NCBI GenBank assembly: GCA_009733575.1
Contig: ML769388.1
Coordinates: forward strand, 496,001 to 560,000
Direction: 5' to 3'
DNA: 64,000 nt
Source of the DNA: Gymnopus androsaceus JB14
Lineage: Eukaryota; Basidiomycota; Agaricomycetes; Agaricales; Omphalotaceae
The notes beneath the pieces were generated by a model, which was given only the letters and a program-made list of their open reading frames with translations, was not told the origin of the DNA and did not search any database. Below, piece after piece: positions 45,124-57,732 of the stretch. Both the position numbers and the translations under genes were made by a program. The stretch's first letter is position 1, and every line of letters starts with the position of its first letter.

Positions 45124-46503
45124 ATGGTCGCGAGCACGCTGACCCCTCAAAATGGATCTGTACCTTTACCAACTGTCCAATCTTTAAATTTTCGAAACCA
45201 GCTTGCCAGCCTCGTTTCACCTCTTCGACGCGTTCGGCCCAGAATTCCTTTTTATCGTCTCGCAGCTCATCGAATACCAACATTATGGGGCTTGTATAGA
45301 AGTCTTTTGCAGACCGCACCGACAGAAAATGTGCGTCCAATACAGATAAAATCCTCAAATATCCTGGGCTGAAATTGGACAGGTTAGATACATCACCGCG
45401 TACGGGTATGCTTCAGAAAGAGTCATCATATTACTGGGACAGAAAAGACAATCCGAGAGCTGCGAAAAGGCTACAAGGCATGCTAGAATTGGCTTACAAT
45501 CTAACTATACTTATGTTTCCTTTCAGTGGCTTGAAACTTTCAAACTCGCTCAATCTGGGGATACGAAGACTCAGGCTCTTCTCCAACGGTATGACCGGTT
45601 TCTCCAGATGAAAGCAGAAAAGGAACATTGGAAGCAGCTCGTCCGAAATGAAGTGGTAAGTCTTTCACAATCTTATTTCATCTCAGTTTGATTAACCGAC
45701 CTCAAGGAATGGCGAGAACGTCTGCGAAACCGACCAATTCTCACAGGAGGTATCTTGCAACCTACGAGTTATCAGCCCAGCTTTTCCCCGGATGAAACCT
45801 CAACCTGTGGCTATTAGTCGAATCATCGCCAATCGCCTGAAGCAAAAGGAGAGGCGGTTTGTGAAATTGGAAGAGTTGAATGAAATGAAGGATTTGATTC
45901 GCAGAGAACAGCATCTAGAACGAAACCTCGTCAGAGCGACTGGGGCTGCGTTTGAGCCCGTCTTTGATGGAGAACCTGAATGGAGTGAGTGTATTTCTCT
46001 TTCCACGTTTTGTCTCAGTAGTGACCCTCCGTGAATCAGACTCTACAATTAACGAGGCTATAAATTTCGTTCAAGCGAATACACAGGCCACAATAAAAGC
46101 GGAATCTACGTCCAATATCGGACAAACTTCTCGAACAAGTACTTGATGCACGCCGAAATAAAATCGCGAACAAAACGAAAGAACGAGAACGAGAACGTCG
46201 CGGAGAGGTTTTGCCTAGAACGATAAAACGATGGAGGAAAGGGTTGACCGCTCATCTGCTGAGTACAATGTCAGAAAAGCAAAAGAGGAGAAGAGCTTAT
46301 CGTTCAGCGGAGTGCTTGCTCAAGTGGGATATGTTGGTCTATTGAAGAAACGGAAGGGTTGGAAGTTGAAGGAGCCAAAGACCGAAATCGAAGGAAAGCG
46401 ATGGAGCGTGGAGGACGCGGAGTGGATTGGGAAGGAAGAACGCGCAGCTGCTGCGAAAGCTCTGCTTGAATTGCAGGAGGCAAACGCAAAGAAAAGGCTA
46501 TAG
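45124..46503 (+). pseudogene. LYR-motif mitochondrial protein gene with several frame breaks
   Basis: The N-terminal exon encodes VSPLRRVRPRIPFYRLAA and then the LYR signature TLWGLYRSLLQTAPTENV, typical of Complex1_LYR proteins of the mitochondrial matrix. TIRELRKGYK is joined to WLETFKLAQSGD by a GC-AG intron (45478-45526). Downstream lie MKAEKEHWKQLVRNEVEWRE, RNRPILTGGI, RMKPQPVAISRIIANRLK and VLAQVGYVGLLKKRKGWKL. The frame slips at least three times without usable introns: at the TTTTCCCC run near 45781-45789, near 46120-46125, and in the purine-rich tract near 46275-46290. The join between the LYR segment and TIREL is also unresolved. The extended C-terminus matches a fungal LYR subgroup as I remember it. 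Either a decayed gene or an intact gene with sequence errors. Confidence 0.6.
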
Positions 46504-46584
46504 ACTACTGTAATACACTAATAATATGAATTGAATATGAAGCTAATTCCTACTCAACTCGTGTGATACTTATTTCTCTTCTCC

Positions 46585-47703
46585 ATGTACCGTCATGTTC
46601 TTTTGAAATCTACTCATCGAGTGCTTCTGCCTCGAACATCTATTATACGCAGAGCTCTCCACAGCAATCCAGAATCCAAATATGCAGACAAATTGCGCCT
46701 GCGAGCTCAGGAGTGAGGTCTTCAATCGTATGTGCCAAGTTTCCAGATTCACTGACTTGCACGAAAACTTTTTTTTCTTTTATATAGGCAAGGTGTGAGC
46801 ATGTCTCAACTGAAAGAGAAGGCAAAACTGGTTCAGGAGGAAGAGAAAAAGCGTCTGCGTGAAGCCAATGCTCAGCTTCTTACTCGCGCTACACAAGAAG
46901 CACCAAAAGCGGACGCGCCAAAAGCTGCAACTCCGAAACCAAAGTTCCAAACATACCGCGCAAAGATAGCTCACCAGTTAAAGTGAGTATACTTGATCTC
47001 ATCTCAGTAATTTCTTCTGATTGTATTGCAGCCTCTTGGGTCTATCCTCAATCTTCCCCGGATTCTTTCCGTGAATGCAGCTCAAGTTTCAGCTCTTTGG
47101 ACAGCTTATCATGCTTCCCGGTCAGAAGGAACTGGCAGAGGCTACTTGTGCGCCTCAATTCCTTTGGAATCCTATGAAAAAATGGCAGCAGTTGGGTCCA
47201 AACATCCGTCTTTCGTGCTTCCAGTTCCCCGACCAAGTCAAGAAGGCTCGGAAGCAGCGGAGACTCCGTACGAATTCCATTTCATGGAATGGGCTTTCCA
47301 CGAAGTTCCTCCAACTCCTTCAGCCGCCGAGCCCGATCCCTTTCTTCCTTCCACAAACACCTACCAAGGTTCCGATGGGTCGGCCAACCCTCCCACTTCC
47401 ACCATCTTGTTCACTCCTTTGCAGGAATATAAAATGCGCAATTCCTACGCTACTCCCTACCTCGTTTTGACGCACTACACGGATCTAGCGCGTAGCCATG
47501 GGATTGTGCTGCTGAGGGGAGAAATTACGCCAGGTTCCGGAGGCGATGGACGTTATTTGCTGTCGCAGGAGGACGCGCAAATACTGACTATGGGTGTGCA
47601 GCAGTTCTATCCTGTGGTCGGACAAGAAGGACTCGGCACAGCAGAACGCGCCGTCGGGAGAATCTATCCTAAAGACCTTCCACGAGAGGCCCTCCGAGTT
47701 TGA
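46585..47703 (+). CDS. ATP11: ATP11, mitochondrial F1-ATPase assembly chaperone (one frame slip)
   Basis: Binds the beta subunit during F1 assembly in the mitochondrial matrix. The N-terminus is basic and Arg/Ser-rich, as a transit peptide (MYRHVLLKSTHRVLLPRTS), then KYADKLRLRAQEQGVSM. The conserved core follows: KDSSPVK joined by splicing to PLGSILNLPRILSVNAAQV, TAYHASRSEGTGRGYLCASI, YEFHFMEWAFHEVP, YLVLTHYTDLARSHGIVLLR and GRYLLSQEDAQIL, ending at TGA 47701-47703. Between the Ala/Pro/Lys linker (EAPKADAPKAA) and NIPRKDSSPVK the frame changes by -1 somewhere in about 46930-46945 (CCGAAACCAAAG). No intron explains this; a missing base is the simplest reading. Confidence 0.88.
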
Positions 47704-47798
47704 CTGGCAGGAAATGTTGAAATATAGTGCACAGTTAATATAGTTTATTTAGATTCGCGTTACATATCTGTAGATCGAGCGGTAGTATTACAATACAC

Positions 47799-50700
47799 TT
47801 AGGTCAATAGACGACGAATAGTCTTTCCACCCGACCGTTTATCCATTTCAAGAGAAATCTTTTCGATTTGATCTTCTCTGACAATTGGAGTCGAGCTAGT
47901 CAACCTACAAAATCCTCTTTCAGCGTTCACAAAAATGGATCACGGAAAAACGCCTACCTCTTCACTTTTCGAGGTCCGCTTCCACTAGCTTGAGATTTCT
48001 TTGGTGGGATGATCATGGAATCATCTCCGTCCAAGTCATCATCGAGATCTATATCCTTCATCCCCTTTGCCAAAGAAGACACCCGGTTTTTGCTAGTCAA
48101 AATTCTTGGTTGGGGAGCCTTTTGGCGCGTAGGTGAAGGGCTCGCGACACGCGTAAGAACAGGTTTCGGTCGTGGAGTGGGCGGTGGAGGCAGCCATTCA
48201 TCTTCGTCCGAGTCTTGATCTGCCACCTCGGAGTCGCTTGCTGGAACGCTAGCTTCTTCCTCCTCTTCCTCATCTTCTTCGTCCTCGCCTTCAGTTTGAC
48301 TCTCTGTCCCCGTCATTTCCGCATCCTCCGAGTCAGAAGGGAGCATAGGGCCATCAGGGATGAACGGTCGCGGTTCACGGTGTACCACACTCTGTCTTTT
48401 AGCTGGAGACGACTTTGCGGGGGCCTTGCCTTTAGCTGTAGGCGGCGAAGTACTAGACACTTCAGACTGCTTATCAAAGTCGAATTCTTCGCCAGAAGAA
48501 CTTTCTGATTCGCCGTCTTCCTGTATCTACACAAACGCAATAAACAACAAATTTAGCCACGTCTTTGTATTCACTGATCCGAGTCGCTTTCCTCACGTAC
48601 AAGGCTAAGTTCCACGTCTCTCTTCCTCTTCGTCCTCGTCCTCACTCGAGTCTGGGTCGAAGCGCTGAGGTTGAGCTTTCTTGACAGGACTGCTAAAGCC
48701 GGATCGCTGCAGCATGTCAATTTTGGCGTCGATTTTGGCCTCTTGTTCTTCGATCTGCAAGTTATGGAATGAGAATACTGCCTGATATCGATGAAATTTG
48801 AACAAACGTCTCTCGTGTGACGACGGGCGTACATATCCTCCATATCCGCCATTCGCTCTTCCATCTCCCTTACGACTTCTTCACGAACCTGGGCCTCCAC
48901 TACAGCGCATCTCATTTCAGATTCGTAAAGCTGCGATGCATAGATGAGCATTGTATCATTAGATAAATGGCACTGGTAGTTACCTGTAGGCGGAGATACT
49001 CAATTTCATCGAATAGAGCATCTACAAGGGGATTAATGGCAACATCATCCTCCTGGTCTTCATCGCCCTTTTCGTCCTCGGGTTCAGGTACTGCAGAGTC
49101 TCCCTCAGGAAAGTTGAAATTGGATAATTAGAAGAAAGCTGACCTTCAAGAACCTCCAAGACGGCCTCGCTGGCTTTCCTTCCGCTGTTGCCATCCATAG
49201 ATATAGTGACCTTACGACTAAATGGCTTCGGTATCATCTTTGGGTCATTCAAAGTCAAGGGACCAAGGTTTTTGATAATTCTCCCTGTGGTCTTACCGGG
49301 TCCGACCATGGGGGCGCGTTGAACAGGAGCGGGTGCTGGATTAACATACACCTCCCGGGCAAGGGCAGCGAACTTCATGACGTGCGAGTTTTCATCGTAG
49401 CCAGTGTCGTAGGGGTTGACATTAACGATCATCACCTATAAAATACTCAGCTCGTTCAGGTTGCTGTAAATAAAGTAAAACTACTCACGACGCGACCGTC
49501 ACCAGCAAAATAATCCATCAAAGCTTCAGTGAGTTTACTGTGCCGGAAGGGAACGATAGTCAAAGTTTGCTTGACATCTCGTGTATCCATTCTAGCGGCC
49601 TTTCCCTCTCCTTCTTGGGAAAGACTAAGGGCAACCTTGCGTTGGTTGGAACGCAAAACTTCAAGGCATTGGCCAAGTACCATGAGGGACTTGTTGATGT
49701 TTCCTGCTTCCTTGAGTCGGTCCCCAGTGGTATGTGTATGCTTTGTACGCTCTGAACCAGCGAGATCTACAAGCGTAAGACGTGACATCTGAATCGCGGT
49801 AGGATTCTGAAATGACCGGCATGAGTGAGCAAACATTAGCGATAATGAAAGTAAGCCTACGTTTTTCTCTCCCCGGTGGCATCTCATAATCTTCAAGATC
49901 ACCATGCCATGACTTCGACTGCTCTCCCTATTCGCTAGCGTACCAAAGACGCGACGATGGAGCTGGCCAAGCCTGAGCAACTCTTTTGCCTGAGCAGCAG
50001 TCTCCACCCGGAACTGGCGAAGACCAGAAATGAACTTTCCGTTGACCTCGGAATCGGGATTGTCAGACGAAGGAGACGATTTCACTAGGAGCGCACTACG
50101 CGTAAACACGGGGGAGGATGCTGCTCCGGGTCGAGGTATGGCGGAAGGCTTTAAGCGAGAAGAATCGTCTTTCACAGAGTCCAGCAAATCATACACTTTC
50201 TCGTTGTAGACTTCGGCATAGGACAGCCATATCGTATACTCGTAGTTTCGGTCGAGTTTCAGTGATGTCATATCGACGTCCAAATCTGTTGCGGAAGGAG
50301 TGCTGCTCATCTGTGAACCAAGGACTTGAGCGACAGCTGGCTCCGGAATGGTAGATGGAGGGCTGAAATCTGATTCATCCGCAAGTTCAACTCCGTAGAG
50401 TCTTACGGGTCTATACTGTATATAGAATCAGCTGCTAGGTCATTGATCGAGATATAATGTACAACCTTGCCACTACCATGCAAACCTTCGATACTGTTGA
50501 ATATAACATCGAGGGACCTAGGAAGAATGCCGGCACTCCCTGCACTCGAGCCACCTTGGACCGTATAAGTCTTACCCGAATTCGTGACTCCATAAGTGAA
50601 GAGTAGTGCATTTTGTCCTTCAAGAGCATCACGAACAAGGGGAAGAGTTGTTTTAGTGAAGAAATCGCCTTGGTTCGTGCTCGGAGGGAAGACATGAGAG

Positions 50701-51209
50701 AAAGTGTAGGTGGAAGATGGAGTCACAGTGGATGACCGGAATCTAGAAGAAGGATTCTGATGCTCTTGGGGATCAGACATTCGAACTGCTGTATCCGTGA
50801 GTTGAGTGAGATAAGGCGAAGCTGCTTCGTCACTTTCATTAGCGTTGGGTCTGATTCGAAGATAGGCCTTGAAAAAGTGTTAAAATAAGCTGGAAGATCA
50901 TGTAAATCGACGTACCATGATGGGTTCCCTCTCAGCCTCTATCGAATCAGCATTTGCTTTCGCAGCTTTGCGACTAGTTGTAGATTTAGAAGGAGCTTGA
51001 CTGGGAGGACCAGATGCATCATCGGTATTTGCGCGGTTTACCAGTGGCTTTCTGGCGGCAGTTTTCTTTGGAGGTGGTGGTACAGGTAATGAAGGCGGAC
51101 TCGTGGTTTTCGTTGTAGTTGCCTTTGCCCTTGTTGTTCGAGTAGTGGAAGCCGCAGGAGCAGCAGCTTTAGTTCTGGCAGAACTCCTTGTTTTTGGCTT
51201 CTCAGACAT
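47799..51209 (-). CDS. Kinesin-6-type motor protein (KIF20/KIF23-like)
   Basis: Plus-end microtubule motor; kinesin-6 members act in the central spindle and cytokinesis. ATG 51209 starts a basic, Thr-rich tail (MSEKPKTRSSARTKAAAP). The motor domain has the P-loop GVTN-SGKTYT (the Asn variant is typical of kinesin-6), switch I NRESSRSHGMVILK and switch II LTLVDLAGSERTKH, with a long insert between beta strands (SATDLDVDMTSLKLDRNYEY). After the neck (IPFRHSKL-type region: VPFRHSKLTEALMDYF) come a coiled coil (VREEVVREMEERMADMED) and an acidic, Ser-rich tail ending MDKRSGGKTIRRLLT (TAA 47799-47801). Near 48610-48640 the acidic tract appears to change frame (EDEDEEEERR versus VELSLVREES), a likely single-base slip. 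Confidence 0.9.
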
Positions 51210-51560
51210 GATGAACGAGATGGGAAGATATAAGCGCCCGCCTCAACTATCGCGTGAGGCATGTGATCGTTTCCACGTGTGTGCGTGACTGCGCTCAGTG
51301 CGCTGAGCGCTGAGCGCTCACGCACGTACTGTCAGTACTTCCGAATCAATCGCGGAACGGGTAGTGTCGCGGCGCAGAACAGCGCAAATCCACGCAGAAC
51401 GCCCAGTCGCTGAAACTCTGAGATTCCGCCGGGCTAACTTGAATGCGCGAAGTGATAAGGATCTTCATTGAATGTAAGTACTTATTAAGTTGAAGGTTGT
51501 GTTCACAGTGCAGCGCTTTCTTCCTTGCTACAGTCACCGTCACCTTCGAGTTACAGTGAG
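51210..51560. other. Divergent intergenic region, kinesin-6 / ABC transporter
   Basis: Shared upstream region of 351 bp between the kinesin ATG (51209, minus) and the ABC transporter ATG (51561, plus). It contains the GC-rich palindrome listed at 51274-51325 and no gene. Confidence 0.5.
51274..51325. promoter_or_regulatory. CACGTG box and nested GC-rich inverted repeat
   Basis: CACGTG at 51274-51279 is followed by GTGCGTGA (51281-51288) and its exact inverse TCACGCAC (51318-51325). Nested inside, GCGCTCAG (51291-51298) pairs with CTGAGCGC (51303-51310). It lies 65-116 bp upstream of the kinesin start. CACGTG is the site of bHLH factors; binding here is inference. Confidence 0.4.
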
Positions 51561-54500
51561 ATGAATATCAACAGGTCAGTTATGCACCCATATTCAATAC
51601 GATATTTGACGACTATTGCTAAACAGCTTTTGGCTGGATACTTTGGGTATTCCAGTTTATGCGGCTTGCCTTTCGGTCGCTCTCCTTGTCGTTCACACTG
51701 GCATTCATTCGCTTATTCGAAGATCGTATTCGCAACCAAATACACTCACTACAAAGCTTGAACATTCGCGTGTCATCTTAGCGTCCAACATCTTCAGGAC
51801 CATTGGATGCGTTTTTCTGGCATGTCTTTCAATTATAACAGACTGGCATTCGAAGCGCGCACTTTCCTTGACTTTCGTAGGCGGATCCTTAACTATTGAT
51901 CCTTTCGCCACTAACATGCTTATATTCTAAGTTGTATACAACTCTATTATCACTTTCATTGCACGTTTAGATCGCGTAGGATAGTGGCAGCCTATCATTT
52001 GGACGCGATTCTGCTGGTATTTCTAGGTGTATATGCATATCGCGACGTATACCCTTTATGCACATACTCGAAAGTGGTGTTGGATGGTTCCGAAGGATGG
52101 ATCTTGTGGACCAAGGTCGCTTTGCTCTGTGTAGTGGCGGTTGGCATTCCACTGTTTACGCCTCGCGTTTATGTTCACGTCGTGGGCTTTCTATACTTTT
52201 GAACAGTGTTCAGATTACTGATATTTCTCCTAGGACTCGGAGAAGGCCTTAAACCCAGAACAAACCGCGTCATGGGCCTCCCTCCTATCTTATTCCTTCC
52301 TTGACCGTTTTATTCTCTTGGCATATCGCTCTTCACAAATCAGTGAAGGTCAACTGCCACCACTGGCTGAATATGACAACGCACAGAACCTTAAGACCAG
52401 AGGTTTTTCGGTACGTGTATCCTTTAAGAGTCATACATTGCTTGAATATTTCTTCTTTTAGCAACTTGATCCAGCTTTTGGAGGTCTCAAGCGTCACATC
52501 TTCTTTGGTCTCATGCGTGTTTTCAGCGCCGAATACACTATTCTCGGTTTGTTGAGTCTCCTCAGCATAATGGCCGAATTTGCTTCACCCATTGGCTATG
52601 AACAGGATTGCTCAAGTAAGTCAGAGGAAAATCATGCCTTGCGTTTATAAAATCTCATTACGCTGTAATAGCTATATTGAAACCGACGGGCAAAATGCAG
52701 TCGTGCGACCATTTTTCTGGATTGCATGGCTCTTTTTTGGTCCTGTCATTCAATCGTTTTCAAAACAGTTTTACGAGTTCGTTTCTGTCAGTTTATTGCT
52801 CGTTTATAATTTGTATCGATGTGCTGAGTGTAGCTTTAATCTTAGCATCGTACTCTAGTACAAGCAGAAGCATTACTGACAGAGCTCATCTTCGAACACT
52901 CCCTTCGCATTCGACCCGGACATACCGCGCATGAATCCTCGGAATCAACCAGTGAGACTACAACGACAAGATCCAAATGCAAACACGGTCGGGAGACTCA
53001 ACAACTTGGTCACGACTGATCTCGCCAACGTTATGGCAGCAAAGGACTTTTTCCAACTTTTTATCCAGGTTCCGCTTCAGATTGTTCTTTGCGTGGCCTT
53101 CCTATATGTAATCCTAGGATGGAGGTCAGTGAATGGACACTATCTATCACCCCACTGCTTCGAATTCTCAGTAATGTTCAATCCGCTGTAGTGCATTCGT
53201 TGGCCTTGCAATCATTTTGCTGTCTTTCCCAGTTCCGGGTTTGGTCGGAAAGCTATTCCATGGAGTGCAGACTAATCTCCTCCAAGCGACAGACTCTCGC
53301 GTTTCCCAAGTCGTAGAAAGTGAGAATATTCGAGCTTCTCCTCGGAGACGACCTTTGACCAAGATCATATCACTAGCATTGAACATGATTCGTCTGATCA
53401 AGCTGTTCGGGTGGAAAAAAGTCATGGGTGAAAAGGTTCAACAAAGACGAGAGGAAGAACTGAAACTGCTATGGCGCCGCGAATACCTTGGCACTGCTAA
53501 TAGCATCATCAAGTGCGTTCACAAGTATTTCTATGATGTGAAGCTAATAGTTCAAAAGCTTCCTACTACCAATCATGACCCTGATTGGCACATACTGCAC
53601 ATAGTGAGTATGCCCTGCACGCTTTGGCTGCTAAACTGACCCATCTTTGCAGTGTAAAGACTCAATTCTGTCGCTTTACCTTGAGAACTAATGCGATACA
53701 TTCTTAGACATTAATAATGAAGCAAGAGCTAAGTGCATCAAAAGTATTTTCGACTATGACTGTCATAGAGATGTTCAGGCGCGTTCCTTCTAATTTATCT
53801 TCGTCCGTGTTCCTTACTGTATGTTTCAGAACCCAGCTGTACATTATATTTGAGGCTATCACTTTAACGATCACTGGAAAAGTGTCATTGGATCGTATCA
53901 GCGATTTCCTTCACAATGTAGATCAAATTGCTTGCTCTTTCTGGTCTTCCATTAATCTCTCAGCGATCTATAGTCAGACCTACTCGACGAATACTCGAAC
54001 AAAGCAGCCTCTCATCAAAGTGTTGCGCTTCAACCTGACGTGATTGGATTCAATAATGCCAGCTTTTCCTGGTCTAGAGCATCTTCAGGAACTTCTACGC
54101 CTTCAGGAAGGGATTTTATACTCCGGGTCGAGTCTGAACTTGTTTTCAAACGCGGTGGTTTTAATATTATCTGCGGGCAAACTGGCTCAGGAAAGTCGTC
54201 GATTTTGCTTGCATTACTTCGGTACGTTCACTTTGTCCCGCGTTGAATTAGCACTTATTATTGATGCTCAAGGTGAAATGCATTTTCTTCCCTCCGGGTC
54301 CGATTCATGGTTTAGTCTTCCGCGAAAGGCTGGCATAGCATACGCCGCTCAAGAGTCTTGGTTACAGAACGACACAATTAAGGTGATTTTTCTACTTCCA
54401 AGTACGAAACATGGCTTGACCTCCAGTTACAGGCCAACATCTTATTCGGGAGTCCCTTCGACGCAGAACGATACAGAAAGGTGATATACCAATGTGGGCT

Positions 54501-57500
54501 GGAACACGACATCAAGCACTTTGAAGCGGGCGATGCAACCGAAGTCGGCGAGAAAGGCCTGACTTTGAGTGGTGGTCAAAAGGCTCGTATAACCTTAGCC
54601 CGTGCCGTGTACTCTTCAGCAGAGATTCTTCTCTTAGACGATGTCCTTGCTGCGCTGGAGTAAGTTTCCTTCATTTTTAAGCACTGTGTAACTGCTGACG
54701 TCTGCTTCTAGTGTTCATACGGCTAAATGGATCGTAAACAAATGCTTTACCGGCGAACTTATACGGGACAGGACGGTGTTGTTAGTGGTAGGTTATATTA
54801 GTTTGATTTCACTGGCGCTCATCTAACTCTGACCACCGCATAGACTCATAATGTCGCTTTGGTTAGCGCTATCACGGACTTCGTTGTATCAGTAGGACTG
54901 GACGGGCGTGTTGTTGGCGAAGCTTCTATCAAGAAAGCTATCACAAAAGACTCATTCTTACTGTCCGAGTTCCAGAAGGATGAAGAATCTATACAGAAAA
55001 ACGCTGAAGAGGTCGATGCTGCCGCGCCAGAAAAACCAATTCCAGTGTCTGCAGGGAAACTGGTTGTGGAAGAAGAAAAAGAGGAAGGCCTTGTAAAATG
55101 GGGTGCCAGTTGCGTGCTTTATCCTTTTACTCGACAGAGTACAGATCTCATTGTTGTCAACTTAGTCAAGATGTACTTGGACAGTTTAGGTGGCAACCAC
55201 CGTCTACTTTTCCACTTGTGTTTTCTTTTTACCATGGTATTTTCCAATGTTTCCATCATTGGTCAAACTGCATATTTGGGTTTTTGGGGCTCTCAATACG
55301 ACAACCGCCCCGCCTCTGAAGTGCCAGTGCTCCAGTAAGTCTAAGTAATGATTTCTCAAATATAGACATCTCTAATCCACTTCATAGCCATGTTGGCATT
55401 TTTTGTATGTGACTTCATTTCTATTACCAGTTTTTGCCAACTTCATCTTGTCCATAGCCTTGATCGTTTTCTCTTCCATCTTTTGGCACCTCGTTTGTTA
55501 CATTGTTTTTGTCAAAGGCGCTTTACGAGCTTCAACGTCCATTCATCGTCAACTAATGGAATCAGTCCTTGGAACAACGCTGAGGTCTGTTTATTAATTT
55601 TGTGCACCAATACACAATCTCAGGAGCTATACAGATGGCTGGATATTACTCCTTCTTCTCGTATCATCGCGCGGGCCACAGAGGATATGAACGTCGGTGA
55701 GTTGTGCTACGCTCCTCGAGTCTATTCGCTGGTATACTGAGAAGTTAAATAGTTGATGGCCCACTCCGAAGAGTATTATTTGGTCTCTGGAATGGGATCT
55801 CATACATGTTTATTCAATACACGGCTGTTGTCGCGATCAGCCCCGTATTCATCTTTCCGGGATTGTTCCTCATAGCGGTCGCGGCAGTATTGAGTCAGGT
55901 GTATATGAAGAGCCCAACTGTCTGTTAAAAGAGAGTTGGCAAATACCCGGGCACCTGTTCTCGCTCAGTTGGTCGAGTTCTCCGGTCTACCTCAAGTATG
56001 TTATTGACAAATTTTTTTCCAGTTTCAGCGCTTCCGTGTCGGGTTTGAGTGAGTGGCTTGTTGGACGTCTTTTCTGCCAAGCATCTCATGTACACCTTCC
56101 TAGCTTCAATTCGAGCCTATGGATTCCAAAACGCATTTATAGAGGAAAGTCACTCACGTATCAACACATATTCCAGAGCAGCCCGCACCTTCCACAACCT
56201 CAGTCGATGGATCGCATTAAGATTGGACCTCCTTAGCGCCTGCTTTGTTTCAGCTCTGGCGGTATATCTGGTCTACATTCAGAAGCGTAACGCCGCCGTT
56301 TCAGGATTTTCGCTGAGTATGGGTGTCAGTTTTGGTTCGGTGACATTATTCATCGTGCAAATTCTCAATGAGTTCGAGATTCAAAGTAAGGTGTCGGTTT
56401 AATCAAATGTGTTCAATCCTTACTAAATGGCAACTCTTAGGCAACAGGTGAGCTCTTCGCGTCTATGCGAATAAAACATGCTCACTCGCCTGCCAGTGTT
56501 GAGCGAATCCGGCAATACATTACAATCGAACAAGAACCCAAACCTACCAAGCGTCGCGATCCTCCTGCCTACTGGCCTGCGAGCGGAGCTCTCCGAGTCG
56601 AGCATTTAACAGCCAAATACTCGTCAGATGGGCCTGAAGTGCTCCACGACATATCATTCACTGTCAATTCTGGTGAACGAATTGGTGTTGGTGAGTGCCG
56701 GTTCTTGATGGCTTCAATACTAGCTCTAACGGTGGAATGGAACTTCAGTTGGACGTACAGGATCAGGCAAGGTGCGTGGCCTCCTCTGTTTGATAATAAA
56801 TTTCTAATGTTTAATTTTACAGAGCTCTCTGACCCTGTCGCTCCTTCGCGGTATCCAGACCGATGGTGAAATGGTTTATGACGGTATTCCTACCTCCGAA
56901 CTGGAGGTCGAGACATTGAGGTCGAAGATAACCTTTATTCCCCAAGTTGTACGTGCTCTCAACGGTAGCAAGATTAATCTGAGTTACTGATTATTCGTCA
57001 CTAGCCGGAGCTTCTAGGTGGAACATTGCGATACAATTTGGATCCCTTCGGTCAATTCGAGGATGCAAGTCTCAACAACGCGTTGAGATCTGCTGGCCTG
57101 CATTCGCTCCAAGGAGAGACGGACGACAATCGATTGATGCTAGACACGGCTGTTGACAGCGGAGGAAATAACCTCTCTGTTGGACAGCGCCAGATCTTGG
57201 CTTTGGCCAGAGCTATTGTTCGTGGTAGCAAGCTGCTCATTTTGGATGAAGGTGCGTACCGTTCGAGACGTATTTCAGAGCCCTTGATAATCAACCCGCA
57301 TTCGGTTATAGCTACCTCTGCCATCGGTCAGTTGTTGTTCATACTTTAAGATGTTGTTGACTGATGAAGGGGAACACAAGACCACAAAACCGATGAAGTG
57401 ATCCAAACGTCGCTGCGTAGCGAACTGGGCGACGCTACGCTGATTACTGTAGCGCATAGACTGGCAACGATTATGGACTTTGACAGAATCGTAAGTGGTT

Positions 57501-57732
57501 CCATGAAAACGTACGAGAAGAGAAATTAATTCCTTTAATGTGTAGATGATTCTCGAGGATGGTCATATCGTGAGTTCCTGTATATATTTCCAGAAAATTC
57601 GTCTGAAACTCTTTGTAGGCTGAGTTCGATGCGCCGAAGGTGCTGTTAGAGAAAGAAGGGGGATTGTTCCGCCAACTGGTAGAACAATCTGAGGACCGAG
57701 AGGCGCTCTATAAGATCGCGTTCACAGATTGA
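51561..57732 (+). CDS. ABCC-type full ABC transporter with several frame breaks
   Basis: Exporter with the layout TMD0-TMD1-NBD1-TMD2-NBD2. The N-terminal membrane segment starts at ATG 51561 (MNINSFWLDTLGIPVYAA). TMD1 includes YSFLDRFILLAYRSSQISEG, FFWIAWLFFGPVIQ and MIRLIKLFGWKKVMG. NBD1 has Walker A CGQTGSGKSS, signature LSGGQKARITLARAVY and Walker B ILLLDDVL. TMD2 carries SSRIIARATEDMNV and TSIRAYGFQNAFIEE. NBD2 has GRTGSGKS, LSVGQRQILALARAI and LLILDEATSAID, then ITVAHRLATIMDFDRI; TGA is at 57730-57732. The order and missing DE-type changes fit fungal MRP/ABCC multidrug exporters. Frame breaks without introns are seen near 52607, 52950, 53640-53710, 54221, 55397-55405 (T run) and 55911. 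NBD2 is clean. Either a decaying gene or error-laden sequence. Confidence 0.82.

Noticed and set aside
48571..48951. Separate small minus-strand gene in the kinesin tail
   Set aside because: It overlaps the kinesin coiled coil in a different frame; its acidic end fits better as the kinesin tail after a single-base slip.
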